A stretch of 64,000 bases of DNA from Microbacterium sp. BK668 (GTDB lineage Bacteria; Actinomycetota; Actinomycetes; Actinomycetales; Microbacteriaceae): positions 2,728,001-2,792,000 of the forward strand of contig NZ_SNWG01000001.1 of assembly GCF_004362195.1 (NCBI RefSeq), written 5' to 3'. The position numbers and the translations under genes were made by a program. The notes under the pieces were generated by a model, which searched no databases, had not been told where the DNA came from, and was given only the letters and a program-made list of their open reading frames with translations. Positions 1 through 8,436 of the stretch are shown one piece after another. How positions within the stretch are numbered: position 1 is the first letter of the stretch; each line of letters begins with the position of its first letter.

Positions 1-464
1 ACGTGCTCATCATCACGATCGGCATCTACGCGCTGTTCGGCTTCGAGATCTCCCCGGCCGCCGTCATCGGCTTCCTGACGATCCTGTCGTACGCCCTGTA
101 CGACACGACCGTCGTCTTCGACAAGATCAGGGAGAACACCAGCGAGGACGGGGAAGTATCGGGGCGGACGTTCGGCGAGTCGGTCAACCTCGCGGTCAAC
201 CAGACGCTCGTCCGCTCGATCAACACGACGGTCGTCGCCATCCTGCCGACCGGCGCCATCCTGTTCATCGGCGCCCTGTGGCTCGGCGCGCAGACGCTCA
301 CCGACATCTCGCTGTCGATCTTCGTGGGAACGATCGTGGCCGCGTACTCGACGATCTTCGTCGCCGCGCCGCTGTACTCGCTCCTGCGCGAGAACGAGCC
401 CCTGGTCAAGGCCCGCGACGAGCGGGTGCTGACGGCGCGCGAGCGGGCGGTCGTCCCGGCCTGA
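1..464 (+). CDS. secF: Protein translocase subunit SecF, C-terminal part (5' truncated by window edge)
   Basis: SecF is an integral membrane partner of SecD that helps drive late steps of Sec-dependent protein export. Only about 154 C-terminal residues are in the window. They contain the family signature [15 protein letters not shown] near the start, then three hydrophobic segments (ending VAAPLYSLL) typical of the last membrane spans. The reading frame is open to the first base, so the gene begins upstream. The GTG at position 3 is an internal Val codon, not a start. It is followed after 64 bp by the (p)ppGpp enzyme gene, the usual actinobacterial secD-secF-rel order. The identification is secure; nothing can be said about its promoter. 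Confidence 0.93.
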   Translation, partial: VLIITIGIYALFGFEISPAAVIGFLTILSYALYDTTVVFDKIRENTSEDGEVSGRTFGESVNLAVNQTLVRSINTTVVAILPTGAILFIGALWLGAQTLTDISLSIFVGTIVAAYSTIFVAAPLYSLLRENEPLVKARDERVLTARERAVVPA

Positions 465-491
465 CCGGTCCGGGCGGAACCTCCGCTGGCG

Positions 492-497
492 TAGGAT
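492..497 (+). promoter_or_regulatory. -10 box TAGGAT for rel
   Basis: TAGGAT lies 31 nt upstream of the rel start codon and fits the TANNNT -10 type used throughout this window. It would give a leader of about 25 nt carrying the ribosome binding site GGAGGGGA at 511-518. No convincing -35 box is seen. Inferred from sequence only. Confidence 0.5.
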
Positions 498-528
498 TGA
501 CGGATCCAGCGGAGGGGAGACGACCGGT

Positions 529-2790
529 ATGACCGAGACCGTCCCCTCGTCTGCGACGACCCAGCAGACCTCCTCGCTTCGACGGCTCGTCCCACGGATC
601 TTCTCCCGCTCGGCGCGGCGTGACGACGTCGAGCAGCTGCTGAGGACGGTGCGCACGCACCATCCGAAGGGCGACCTGTCGATCGTCGAGCGGGCGTACA
701 CGGTCGCCGAACGCGCCCACGCCGGCCAGACTCGGCAGAGCGGCGAGCCTTACATCACGCATCCGCTGGCCGTCGCGCAGATCCTCGCCGACCTGGGGCT
801 CGGACCGCGTGCCATCGCGGCGGCGCTCCTGCACGACACGGTCGAAGACACCGACTACTCCCTCGACCAGCTGACGGCGGACTTCGGCGACGAAGTCGCG
901 ATGCTCGTCGACGGCGTGACGAAGCTCGACAAGGTCAAGTACGGCGAGAGCGCTCAGGCCGAGACCGTCCGCAAGATGATCGTCGCGATGTCGCGCGACA
1001 TCCGCGTGCTCCTGATCAAGCTCGCCGACCGTCTGCACAACGCCCGGACCTGGGGTTTCGTGCCGCCCCACAAGGCCCAGAAGAAGGCCACCGAGACCCT
1101 CGAGATCTATGCGCCGCTGGCGCATCGCCTCGGCATCCAGACCATCAAGTCCGAGCTCGAGGACCTGTCCTTCGCCGTCCTGCACCCGAAGCTCTACGCC
1201 GAGATCGAGAGCCTCGTGCGCCAGCGCACCCCGCAGCGGGAGCAGTACGTGCACAACGTCATCGCCGCCGTCGACGCCGATCTGCGGGACCTGCGCATCC
1301 GAGGCCGGGTCATGGGCCGCCCCAAGCAGCTCTACTCGGTGTACCAGAAGATGGTCGTGCGCGGTCGGGAGTTCGACGACATCTACGACCTGATCGGCAT
1401 CCGGGTGCTCGTCGGCAGCGTGCGGGACTGCTATGCCGTGCTCGGCGCCATCCACGCGCGCTGGACGCCGCTTCCCGGCCGATTCAAGGACTACATCGCG
1501 ACGCCGAAGTTCAACCTCTACCAGTCGCTGCACACGACGGTCATCGGCCCGGGCGGGCGCACGGTCGAGATCCAGATCCGCACGAACGAGATGCATCAGC
1601 AGGCCGAGTACGGCGTCGCGGCTCACTGGAAGTACAAGGAGCAGATGGCCGGCGGCAAGCCGGACTCCAAATCGGTCGACGCCGACATGGCGTGGCTCGC
1701 GCACATCTCGGACTGGCAGGCCGAGACCGCCGACCCCGGCGAGTTCCTCGACTCGCTGCGCTTCGAGATCGGTGCGAAGGAGGTGTACGTCTTCACGCCG
1801 AAGGGCCGGGTCATCGGCCTTCCGGCCGGCGCCACTCCGGTCGACTTCGCCTACGCCGTGCACACCGAGATCGGTCACCGCACGATGGGCGCGAAGGTCA
1901 ACGGCCGACTCGTGCCGCTGGAGTCCGAGCTCAAGAGCGGAGACGTCGTAGAGGTCTTCACGTCGAAGAATCCGGATGCCGGCCCCAGCCAGGACTGGCT
2001 GGGCTTCGTCAAGAGCACGCGCGCCCGCAGCAAGATCCGCGGCTGGTTCACCAAGGAGCGCCGCGAAGAGGCGATCGAGCAGGGCAAGGAGTCGATCGCC
2101 CGCGCGATGCGGCGGCAGAACCTGCCGCTGCAGCGCCTCATGAGCCAGGACTCCTTCGCCGAGGTCGCGCAGCAGCTGCGCTACGAGGACGTCTCGGCCC
2201 TGTACGCGGCCGTCGGAGAGGGCCACGTCTCGACGCAGTCGGTCATCGAGAAGGTCACGGCGCTCGTGGCAGCGAGCGACACGACGACCGGCCCGATCGA
2301 CCTCCCGCAGGTGGGCCGCTCGCGCGCGCCGCGCGGCGGCGACTCGGGCGTGCTCGTCCGGGGTGCCCCCGACATCCTCGTCAAGCTCGCGAAGTGCTGC
2401 ACGCCGGTGCCCGGCGACCAGATCGTGGGCTTCGTCACGCGGGGGAGCGGTGTCTCGGTGCATCGAGCCGACTGCACCAACGTCAAGTCGCTCATGGAAG
2501 ACCCCGAGCGTCTGATCGAGGTCGATTGGGCTCCGACGACCAAGAGCGTGTTCCTCGTGCAGATCCAGGTCGAGGCGCTCGACCGTTCGGGCCTGCTGAG
2601 CGACGTGACCCGGGTGCTCAGCGAGCACCACGTGAACATCCTGTCGGCGACCGTCTCGACCACGAACGATCGCCTCGCGCTGAGCCGGTTCGTGTTCGAG
2701 ATGGGCGACATCGTGCACCTCGACCGCGTGCTCAACGCCGTGCGGCGCATCGACGCCGTCTACGACGTCTACCGCGTCACGTCCTCCTGA
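529..2790 (+). CDS. relA: Bifunctional (p)ppGpp synthetase/hydrolase (Rel)
   Basis: This 753-residue enzyme makes and degrades the stringent-response alarmone (p)ppGpp. Domains in order: HD hydrolase domain with the catalytic HD pair at residues 102-103 (LHDTVEDTD), synthetase domain about 240-375, TGS about 415-477, and a C-terminal ACT domain about 675-750. The synthetase carries an RFKD motif ([12 protein letters not shown]), the form found in bifunctional Rel/SpoT enzymes rather than the EXDD of dedicated RelA, so both activities are expected. The ATG start is supported by GGAGGGGA ending 10 nt upstream. Length and domain order match the family. Its last 22 bp overlap the convergent gene at 2769-3350. 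Confidence 0.96.
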   Translation: MTETVPSSATTQQTSSLRRLVPRIFSRSARRDDVEQLLRTVRTHHPKGDLSIVERAYTVAERAHAGQTRQSGEPYITHPLAVAQILADLGLGPRAIAAALLHDTVEDTDYSLDQLTADFGDEVAMLVDGVTKLDKVKYGESAQAETVRKMIVAMSRDIRVLLIKLADRLHNARTWGFVPPHKAQKKATETLEIYAPLAHRLGIQTIKSELEDLSFAVLHPKLYAEIESLVRQRTPQREQYVHNVIAAVDADLRDLRIRGRVMGRPKQLYSVYQKMVVRGREFDDIYDLIGIRVLVGSVRDCYAVLGAIHARWTPLPGRFKDYIATPKFNLYQSLHTTVIGPGGRTVEIQIRTNEMHQQAEYGVAAHWKYKEQMAGGKPDSKSVDADMAWLAHISDWQAETADPGEFLDSLRFEIGAKEVYVFTPKGRVIGLPAGATPVDFAYAVHTEIGHRTMGAKVNGRLVPLESELKSGDVVEVFTSKNPDAGPSQDWLGFVKSTRARSKIRGWFTKERREEAIEQGKESIARAMRRQNLPLQRLMSQDSFAEVAQQLRYEDVSALYAAVGEGHVSTQSVIEKVTALVAASDTTTGPIDLPQVGRSRAPRGGDSGVLVRGAPDILVKLAKCCTPVPGDQIVGFVTRGSGVSVHRADCTNVKSLMEDPERLIEVDWAPTTKSVFLVQIQVEALDRSGLLSDVTRVLSEHHVNILSATVSTTNDRLALSRFVFEMGDIVHLDRVLNAVRRIDAVYDVYRVTSS

Positions 2791-3350
2791 GCCGACCGCG
2801 CCGACAGGCCCTGGAGGAAGGCGACGGCCGTGCGCTTGTGCGGCACGGGCCGGCGCTGCTCGAACCACGCGACGGCCTCCAGCGCGAGGCCCGGGAACGC
2901 GTCGGAGACGAGGCGCGCGGCCTCGGCGTAGTCGTCGTCGGGCACGCGCGCGAGGTCGGCGAGGGTGCGCTGCGGCGAGGTGACGAGCACGCCGCCGATG
3001 CGCCAGAGGTCGTCGGTCGCCACTTCCGGATCGCGGTAGATCGCGCGACGGTCGATGACCTGGTGGATCCGCCACGGGACGGCACGCTGCACCGTATGCC
3101 GGGCCGGCGGCTCGGGGAGAGCGCCATGCACCCACGCCGCGCTCAGATGCGTCGCGGCGAGCGTCTCGCCGAGGATGCCGCGCAACGATCCGGCACGGAG
3201 TGCCCGCGTCTCCACCGCGTCTGCCGGGATGTAGGCCTCGCCGAGCTCCACGACATCGCCGTCGAGCCGCGCCGCCGAGAGCTCGGCGGGGGAGAGGCGG
3301 TCGCCGGGGAAGTACAGGAAGGGCGTGGTCACTACGGCAGTGTGCCGCAC
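2769..3350 (-). CDS. AbiEi-like antitoxin/hypothetical protein
   Basis: The protein has 193 residues from the most upstream GTG (3350), or 187 from a second GTG at 3332, which begins [11 protein letters not shown]; neither has a clear ribosome binding site. The centre ([21 protein letters not shown], then [15 protein letters not shown]) resembles the C-terminal region of AbiEi-family type IV antitoxins, which act on transcription. That assignment is tentative. No toxin-like neighbour (AbiEii nucleotidyltransferase) is present, so if the family call is right it is an orphan. Its 3' end overlaps the 3' end of rel by 22 bp in convergent orientation. It lies 75 bp downstream of the DUF349 gene on the same strand and could be read through from it. 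Confidence 0.7.
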   Translation of the reverse strand: MRHTAVVTTPFLYFPGDRLSPAELSAARLDGDVVELGEAYIPADAVETRALRAGSLRGILGETLAATHLSAAWVHGALPEPPARHTVQRAVPWRIHQVIDRRAIYRDPEVATDDLWRIGGVLVTSPQRTLADLARVPDDDYAEAARLVSDAFPGLALEAVAWFEQRRPVPHKRTAVAFLQGLSARSAQEDVTR

Positions 3351-3379
3351 GCCGGGAAGCCCGATCCGACTGGACGGTG

Positions 3380-3409
3380 CCGTTGTGGAGAACCTCTCCG
3401 AAACAACGG
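3380..3409 (-). terminator. Hairpin downstream of the DUF349 gene
   Basis: Arms CCGTTGT (3380-3386) and ACAACGG (3403-3409) enclose a second pair GGAGA/TCTCC (3387-3391/3395-3399), giving a 12-bp stem with a 3-nt bulge. It begins 17 nt past the minus-strand DUF349 stop. There is no T-run, so its role as a terminator is uncertain. Confidence 0.35.
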
Positions 3410-3425
3410 AGGCGGAGGGGCGGCG

Positions 3426-5057
3426 TCACCCGCCGAGGGCGCGAAGCCAGCCCTTGCGCGCCTCGAGCGCTTCCTTCGCCTTTGCGATCGCACCCTTGTC
3501 GCCGGACTTCTCCGCCGCGGCGAGCTCCTGCTCGAGCTTCTCGATCGCCTCCGTCAGCTGGCGCGTCATGTCGTTCGCCCGCGCCTTCTGCTCGGGGTCG
3601 TTGCGCTTCCAGTCGGCGTCCTCGCGCGATCGCAGGGCCTGCTCGATCTTGCGCAGGTCGTCGTCGAGGCCGCGCTCGGCCTCGCGCGGGAAGATGCGAC
3701 CGATGTCGTCCCAGCGGCGCTGGATGCTCGTCAGCAGCGCCCGCGCCTTGCCGAGGTCCCGCTCGTCGGCGACTGCCCGCGCCTCGTCGAGGAGCGCCCG
3801 CTTCGCGGTGATCTTCTCGCGGGATGCCTCGGCATCGGCCGCCTCGCGCTCTCCGCGGGCGGAGTACAGCGCGTCGCCCGCGGCCTTGAAGCGCGCCCAC
3901 AGGGCGTCGTCGGCCTTCTTGCCCGCGCGCCCGGCCGTCTTCCACTGCTCGAGGAGCTCGCGGTACTGGGCGATGCCGTCCTCGCCCTTGGGAGCGAGCG
4001 CCTCCGCCCGCTCCACCAGCTTCGCCTTCCGGTCGCGAACCGCCTTATGGGCCTCGTCGAGCTCGGCGTAGAACTCGCGGCGGTGCTTGTCGACCGTGGC
4101 GCGGGCGTCGCGGAACCTCTTCCACAGCGCCTGAGCCGTCGACTTCGGCAGGCGCGGGCCGTTCTGCTGCTGCAGCTGCCACTGGTCGAAGAGCGAGGTC
4201 AGCTCTGCGGACGCCTGCTTCCACTGCACGGTGCGCGGATCGCGCGCCGCGAGCGCCTCGGCACGCTCGACGAGTTCGGTGCGGCTCTTGATGGCCTCGT
4301 CGACCGCCTCGCGAGCGGCGGCCGCCTCGGTCTCGGACGCTGCGGAGAGGGACTCGGTGAGTGCGGCCACGCGCGCCTCGAGCGACGCGAGGTCGCCCAC
4401 GGCGGCGGCGCCGGAGATCTTGTCGGACACGGTCTTCGCGGCGGCGCGCAGGTCGGCCGCCGATGCGCCGCCCCGGCGGTGACGGACCTCGAGGAGGGTC
4501 ACCTCGCTCGCGAGGTCGGTGTACTTGCGCTCGAAGTAGGCCAGGGCCTCCTCGGGTGTGCCATCGGGGAACTGCCCCACGACGCGCCACTGGTCGCCCT
4601 CGCGGACCGACACCGTGCCGTCCTCGTCCACGCGACCCCACGGCTCGGTCGGCGCCGGCACCCGAGGCCCGGTGCCTGCCGGCGGGCGAGGGGTCGGCAT
4701 GGGACGCGGCGCGGGAGCGGGTGTCGCCCGGGGCGCCGGCGCGCCGTGCTCGGCGGAGTCGGCAGCGGCGGGCTCCTCCTCGGTCGCGACGGCGGCGTCC
4801 TGCGCCTCGCCCACCGACTCGTCTGAAGCGGCCGGCTCGATGACCGGCTCGCCAGCGCTCTCCGTCTCGCCCGGGGTCTCGGCCTCGGCGCCCGGCCCAC
4901 TCGGAGCCTCGGCCTCGGGGCCGGGCTCCCTCGTCGACGGCTCTTCCGTGGACGGGGGCGCGTCGTCGCCGGGAGCGTCGCTCAGCTCGACGGCGTCCGG
5001 CGCCTGTGCCTCGTCGTCGGTGGTGGGCTGGGGAGTGGGGTCTGCTGCGGCAGTCAC
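3426..5057 (-). CDS. DUF349 domain-containing protein with a long acidic/Pro-rich N-terminus
   Basis: The protein is 543 residues from the GTG at 5057 (begins VTAAADPTPQ). The first ~130 residues are low-complexity and rich in Pro, Ala and Glu, so probably disordered. A small domain follows (WGRVDEDGTVSVREGDQWRVVGQFPDG), then several helical DUF349 repeats with the recurring pattern of Trp, Phe and RKAKLVERAEAL. DUF349 has no settled biochemical role. I prefer the 5057 start over the more upstream ATG at 5126 because a -10 box (TAGGCT, 5108-5113) lies between them and GAGGTG sits 6 nt upstream of 5057. It is transcribed divergently from nothing nearby and is followed by a hairpin. Confidence 0.88.
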   Translation of the reverse strand: MTAAADPTPQPTTDDEAQAPDAVELSDAPGDDAPPSTEEPSTREPGPEAEAPSGPGAEAETPGETESAGEPVIEPAASDESVGEAQDAAVATEEEPAAADSAEHGAPAPRATPAPAPRPMPTPRPPAGTGPRVPAPTEPWGRVDEDGTVSVREGDQWRVVGQFPDGTPEEALAYFERKYTDLASEVTLLEVRHRRGGASAADLRAAAKTVSDKISGAAAVGDLASLEARVAALTESLSAASETEAAAAREAVDEAIKSRTELVERAEALAARDPRTVQWKQASAELTSLFDQWQLQQQNGPRLPKSTAQALWKRFRDARATVDKHRREFYAELDEAHKAVRDRKAKLVERAEALAPKGEDGIAQYRELLEQWKTAGRAGKKADDALWARFKAAGDALYSARGEREAADAEASREKITAKRALLDEARAVADERDLGKARALLTSIQRRWDDIGRIFPREAERGLDDDLRKIEQALRSREDADWKRNDPEQKARANDMTRQLTEAIEKLEQELAAAEKSGDKGAIAKAKEALEARKGWLRALGG

Positions 5058-5107
5058 GGGATGCACCTCAATGCGGCTCTCGCCGCCTGCGGGGGATGGA
5101 CGGATCA

Positions 5108-5113
5108 AGCCTA
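5108..5113 (-). promoter_or_regulatory. -10 box TAGGCT for the DUF349 gene
   Basis: Read on the minus strand, TAGGCT precedes the GTG at 5057 by 50 nt, giving a leader of about 44 nt with the GAGGTG ribosome binding site. It lies downstream of the alternative ATG at 5126, which argues that that ATG is not the start. Confidence 0.5.
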
Positions 5114-5174
5114 GTACGGGCGGCACCGTCCGCTCAGGCCCGCTGCCACCCGATGCCCGCCGGATCGCCGACCG

Positions 5175-5504
5175 TCAGGAGCTGGCGGACGGGCTCGGCG
5201 TCGCTTCGTCGGAGGGGGCGGGCGCGGGCTCCTCGGAGGGGGCCGGCGAGTCCGTCGGCTCCGGCGTGGTGGCGGGCGAGGGCGTGACGCTCGGGGTGGG
5301 CTCGGGGGCACCGGGGCCGACCGTGAAGTAGGCGGTCTGCGCGCTGATGACACCGAGGATCAGCAGTCCACCGCCGATGCCCGCGATGAGATTGTCACGC
5401 CGGCGGCGGCGCGCCTGGTCGTCGTGCAGCTGCTGCCGCGCCTGGTAAACCCGCGCCCGCTCCCGCGCTTCGCGCGCGGAACGGTCTTTGCCACCGGTCG
5501 CCAC
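5175..5504 (-). CDS. Small single-pass membrane protein with Pro/Ser-rich tail
   Basis: I place the start at GTG 5504 (VATGGKDRSAREARERARVY), preceded by GGGAGG 4 nt upstream and lying downstream of a TAGGAT -10 box; the longer frame from 5573 would start upstream of that promoter. The 109-residue product has a basic cytoplasmic N-terminus (about 40 residues, RRRRRDN before the membrane), one hydrophobic span (LIAGIGGGLLILGVISAQTAYF) and an extracellular tail of about 45 residues dominated by Pro, Ser, Glu and Thr. Function is unknown. It lies 48 bp upstream of the DUF349 gene's start but each has its own -10 box. Confidence 0.75.
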   Translation of the reverse strand: MATGGKDRSAREARERARVYQARQQLHDDQARRRRRDNLIAGIGGGLLILGVISAQTAYFTVGPGAPEPTPSVTPSPATTPEPTDSPAPSEEPAPAPSDEATPSPSASS

Positions 5505-5544
5505 GGGACCTCCCTCGCTCCCCTGGACGCCCAGGGCCGGGACG

Positions 5545-5550
5545 ATCCTA
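5545..5550 (-). promoter_or_regulatory. -10 box TAGGAT for the small membrane protein gene
   Basis: TAGGAT on the minus strand, 40 nt upstream of GTG 5504. It is back to back with the rarA promoter; the two -10 boxes are 54 bp apart. Confidence 0.5.
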
Positions 5551-5604
5551 TTGAACGCGCCACGGGCCGCCAAACCGCGTCGAGCCGGCGTCCGACGCCG
5601 CGAC

Positions 5605-5610
5605 TAGCCT
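5605..5610 (+). promoter_or_regulatory. -10 box TAGCCT for rarA (leaderless)
   Basis: TAGCCT is separated by exactly 6 nt from the rarA GTG start (5617), so transcription should start at or next to the start codon. No ribosome binding site is present, consistent with a leaderless mRNA. Confidence 0.55.
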
Positions 5611-5616
5611 GGTCGG

Positions 5617-6942
5617 GTGACCTCCACCGCCGCGCTCTTCCAGGGGCAGACGCCGCTCGCGGTGCGGATGCGACCGACGTCCCTCGACGAGGTCGCCGGG
5701 CAGGGGCACCTCCTGCGGCGAGGCTCTCCGCTGGTGGCCCTCGCGGATCCGGATGCCGCGACCACGGCCACCTCCGTCATCCTCTGGGGGCCGCCCGGCA
5801 CGGGCAAGACGACGCTCGCGCAGGCGATCGCGCGCTCGTCGGGTCGCCGGTTCGTCGAGCTGTCGGCGATCACGGCGGGTGTCCGCGACGTGCGTGAGGT
5901 CATGCAGGAGGCGCTGACGCAGCGCGACCTGTACGGGATGTCGACGATCCTCTTCCTCGACGAGATCCATCGGTTCACGAAGGCGCAGCAGGACGCGCTG
6001 CTCCCCGGCGTGGAGAACGGATGGGTCGTCCTCATCGCCGCCACGACCGAGAACCCCTCCTTCTCGGTCATCTCGCCGCTCCTGTCCCGTTCGCTGCTGC
6101 TCACCCTGAAGCCCCTGACCGACGAGGATCTCGGCCTGCTCGTCGATCGCGCGGTCGCGGACTCCCGGGGCCTCGCCGACGCGGTGTCGCTCCTCCCGGA
6201 GGCTCGCGACGCGCTCGTCCGCCTGGCCTCCGGCGATGCCCGGCGCGCCCTGACGGCGCTCGAGGCCGCGGCATCCATCGCTGCGAGCGAGGCCGAGGAC
6301 GACGAGATCGCCCTCACGGCGGACCACGTCGCGCAGGCCGTCGACCGCGCGCTGCTGCGCTACGACCGGCAGGGCGACGAGCACTACGACGTCATCAGCG
6401 CGTTCATCAAGTCGATCCGCGGCTCCGACGTCGATGCCGCGATGCACTACCTCGCCCGCATGATCGAGGCGGGCGAGGACCCGCGGTTCATCGCGCGGCG
6501 GCTCATCATCTCGGCTGCGGAGGACATCGGGCTGGCCGATCCCCAGGCGCTTCCGCTCGCGGTCGCCGCCGCCGACGCCGTGCAGTTCATCGGCATGCCC
6601 GAGGGCCGCATCCCGCTCGCCGAGGCGACGGCGTACCTCGCGACGACCGCGAAGTCGAACGCCGCGTACCTCGCGATCGACAAGGCGATCGCGGATGTTC
6701 GCGCCGGCGGATTCGGCCGCGTTCCGGCGCACCTGCGCGACGCGCACTATCCGGGTGCGAAGCGCCTGGGTCACGGCAAGGGCTACGCCTACCCGCACGA
6801 CAGCGAGGTCGGGGTCGTCGCCCAGCAGTACCTGCCCGACGAGCTGCGCGGCCGGCGCTACTACGAGCCGACCAGCCACGGGCAGGAGCGCGACGTGCAG
6901 GCCCGGCTCGAGAAGATCCGCCGCATCCTCGCCGGCGAGTGA
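5617..6942 (+). CDS. rarA: Replication-associated recombination protein A (RarA/MgsA), AAA+ ATPase
   Basis: RarA is a clamp-loader-like AAA+ ATPase that acts at stalled replication forks. The 441-residue product matches the family length. The Walker A motif GPPGTGKT lies at residues 58-65, Walker B is [10 protein letters not shown] at about residue 110, and the sensor region TTENPSFS follows. The C-terminal half has the tetramerisation domain signature ([16 protein letters not shown], then [16 protein letters not shown]). The GTG start is set by the family N-terminus and by the leaderless promoter 6 nt before it. It is divergent from the small membrane protein gene and followed by a 349-bp gap before rpsD. 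Confidence 0.95.
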   Translation: MTSTAALFQGQTPLAVRMRPTSLDEVAGQGHLLRRGSPLVALADPDAATTATSVILWGPPGTGKTTLAQAIARSSGRRFVELSAITAGVRDVREVMQEALTQRDLYGMSTILFLDEIHRFTKAQQDALLPGVENGWVVLIAATTENPSFSVISPLLSRSLLLTLKPLTDEDLGLLVDRAVADSRGLADAVSLLPEARDALVRLASGDARRALTALEAAASIAASEAEDDEIALTADHVAQAVDRALLRYDRQGDEHYDVISAFIKSIRGSDVDAAMHYLARMIEAGEDPRFIARRLIISAAEDIGLADPQALPLAVAAADAVQFIGMPEGRIPLAEATAYLATTAKSNAAYLAIDKAIADVRAGGFGRVPAHLRDAHYPGAKRLGHGKGYAYPHDSEVGVVAQQYLPDELRGRRYYEPTSHGQERDVQARLEKIRRILAGE

Positions 6943-7137
6943 CCCCGTCCCCTGCGCGCGATGGCCGTCCGTCCCGGCGTACCGCCTCTCATCGCCGAGT
7001 TCGCAGACTCGCGCGCGAACCCGCACTCGCATGCAGCGGGACAGTGCGAGGTGAGGCGCGGATGTGCGAGGTCGGCGGCGCGTTCGAGGGGAAGGGCGGG
7101 CGGCTCGCGGATCATCAGGGAGTGAGGCCGGTTCTGA
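6943..7137 (+). other. Intergenic region upstream of the rpsD promoter, no gene seen
   Basis: This is the first part of the only gene-free stretch longer than 300 bp (6943-7291). A frame at 7064-7258 is Arg/Gly-rich, has no ribosome binding site and runs through the rpsD promoter, so I do not call it. TGCGAG or its complement recurs several times between about 7025 and 7080. I can assign no function. Confidence 0.4.
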
Positions 7138-7143
7138 TAGACT
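7138..7143 (+). promoter_or_regulatory. -10 box TAGACT for rpsD
   Basis: TAGACT is the strongest -10 match in the gap and is 148 nt upstream of the rpsD GTG, giving a leader of about 140 nt. Confidence 0.5.
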
Positions 7144-7291
7144 TGAACGGCTCGAAACGGAGTTTTCGGGCATCCCCTTTCCTCTTCACCACCTTCTGGC
7201 ATGCCCCGGCGTGCATCCCGGACAGGGCGAGGAGAGGCGATACGTCCGCGAGCCGTGAGGGACACGGCCGCGTCATCGGAAGGAACACTTC
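7144..7291 (+). promoter_or_regulatory. Structured 5' leader of rpsD, possible autoregulatory element
   Basis: Two hairpins are visible. The first is GCATGC (7199-7204), loop CCCG, GCGTGC (7209-7214). The second is CGCG-A-GCCGTG (7247-7257), loop AGGGA, CACGGCCGCG (7263-7272), ending 5 nt before the GGAAGGA ribosome binding site at 7278-7284. S4 is known to repress its own mRNA through a leader structure in E. coli and Bacillus; a similar role here is inference from the position and length of the leader. Confidence 0.35.
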
Positions 7292-7921
7292 GTGGCAACG
7301 AAGTCCCAGGACCGCCGCAAGGTCCGTCTCTCGCGCGCGCTCGGCGTCGCGCTGACCCCCAAAGCGGCCAAGTACCTCGAGAAGCGTCCCTACGCTCCGG
7401 GTGAGCACGGCCGCACCAAGCGCAAGCAGGACAGCGACTTCGCCGTCCGCCTCCGCGAGAAGCAGCGTCTGCGCGAGCAGTACGGCATCCGCGAGAAGCA
7501 GATGCGCAACACCTTCAACGAGGCCCGCCGCAAGGACGGCCTGACGGGTGAGAACCTCGTCGAGCTCCTCGAGATGCGCCTCGACGCCCTCGTGCTGCGT
7601 GCCGGCTTCGCCCGCACGACCGCCCAGGCGCGCCAGCTCGTGGTGCACCGGCACATCCTCGTCGACGGCCAGCTGGTCGACCGCCCGTCGTTCCGCGTGA
7701 AGCCGGGCCAGCTCATCCACGTCAAGACCAAGAGCGAGGGCCTCGAGCCCTTCCAGGTGGCGGCGCTCGGCGGTCACGCCGAGGTCCTGCCCCCGGTCCC
7801 GGGCTACCTCGAGGTCGAGCTCGACAAGCTGCAGGCCCGCCTCGTGCGTCGCCCCAAGCGCGCCGAGGTTCCCGTGGTCGGTGACGTCCAGCTCGTCGTG
7901 GAGTATTACGCCGCTCGATAG
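7292..7921 (+). CDS. rpsD: 30S ribosomal protein S4
   Basis: S4 is a primary 16S rRNA-binding protein of the small subunit. The 209-residue protein starts with GTG 8 nt after GGAAGGA and shows the S4 N-terminal region followed by the S4 RNA-binding domain (MRLDALVLRAGFARTTAQARQLVVHRHILVDGQ). It contains no cysteine, so it is the zinc-free form. It stands alone, away from the rplQ/rpoA cluster, as is usual in this order, and ends in a strong terminator. Regulation by its own leader is possible. Confidence 0.97.
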   Translation: MATKSQDRRKVRLSRALGVALTPKAAKYLEKRPYAPGEHGRTKRKQDSDFAVRLREKQRLREQYGIREKQMRNTFNEARRKDGLTGENLVELLEMRLDALVLRAGFARTTAQARQLVVHRHILVDGQLVDRPSFRVKPGQLIHVKTKSEGLEPFQVAALGGHAEVLPPVPGYLEVELDKLQARLVRRPKRAEVPVVGDVQLVVEYYAAR

Positions 7922-7945
7922 CACCGCCCGACAGATCACGGTGTG

Positions 7946-7985
7946 CGGAGGGCGCCGGGGGAACCCGGCGCCCTCCGTCGTTTCC
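7946..7985 (+). terminator. Intrinsic terminator of rpsD
   Basis: A perfect 14-bp stem (7946-7959 with 7964-7977) closed by a GGAA tetraloop is followed by GTCGTTT. It lies 24 nt after the rpsD stop. Confidence 0.85.
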
Positions 7986-7988
7986 GCT

Positions 7989-7994
7989 TACGAT
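7989..7994 (+). promoter_or_regulatory. -10 box TACGAT for the 8032 gene
   Basis: TACGAT sits directly behind the rpsD terminator and 37 nt upstream of ATG 8032. It overlaps an upstream ATG at 7993, which therefore cannot be the start. Confidence 0.45.
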
Positions 7995-8031
7995 GGGGGG
8001 ATGCCGCGAACCGCGGCCGAGGAGTGATGAC

Positions 8032-8370
8032 ATGAAGAACGTCCTGTGGTTCCTGCTCGGCGTCATCGGCGGTTTCGTCGTCGCGCATCTCGTCAACAAG
8101 GACCCGCGCGGACACGAACTGCTCGCCGAGGTCGACGCGCGCATCGGAGAGTTCACCGACCGGATGAGCGACGCCTACCGGGAGCAGGAAGCGCGCTTCG
8201 CGGGAGTGGTCGACGCCGCCAAGAACGCCGCCTCGGACGTCGCCGGCGCTGCGGGCGATGCCCTGTCGGCGGCGCAGGATGCGGCATCCGACGTCATCGC
8301 TTCGGCCACCGGGTCGGCGACCCAGGCCCGACAGACCGCCCCGACGGCGGCTGAGAAGCTCAACGACTGA
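8032..8370 (+). CDS. Small membrane-anchored protein, Ala-rich helical tail
   Basis: From ATG 8032 the product is 112 residues: an N-terminal hydrophobic segment (VLWFLLGVIGGFVVAHLV), then a charged helical stretch and an Ala/Ser-rich region with a coiled or amphipathic look (ASDVAGAAGDALSAAQDAASDV). It recalls YtxH-type proteins in layout, but I see no diagnostic motif. GAGGAG is 6 nt upstream of the start. It is 66 bp upstream of alaS and may be cotranscribed with it. The sequence AGGATGCGGCATCC within it is a short palindrome built from the window's recurrent GGATGCC motif. Confidence 0.75.
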   Translation: MKNVLWFLLGVIGGFVVAHLVNKDPRGHELLAEVDARIGEFTDRMSDAYREQEARFAGVVDAAKNAASDVAGAAGDALSAAQDAASDVIASATGSATQARQTAPTAAEKLND

Positions 8371-8436
8371 CCTGCTGCGCGAACCGCCCTGCAAAGGGCC
8401 CCTCCCGCCGCTCGCCCTCGAGGAACATACACACGA

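Noticed and set aside
406..3945. Minus-strand open frame of 1179 codons opposite rel
   Set aside because: Its Arg/Ala/Gly-rich composition is that expected of an antisense frame in GC-rich DNA; it spans rel, the AbiEi-like gene and part of DUF349, all of which have recognisable proteins.
5058..5126. Upstream ATG start for the DUF349 gene
   Set aside because: A -10 box lies downstream of it and a good ribosome binding site precedes GTG 5057.
7064..7258. Small open frame between rarA and rpsD
   Set aside because: Arg/Gly-rich, no ribosome binding site, and crosses the rpsD -10 box and leader hairpin.
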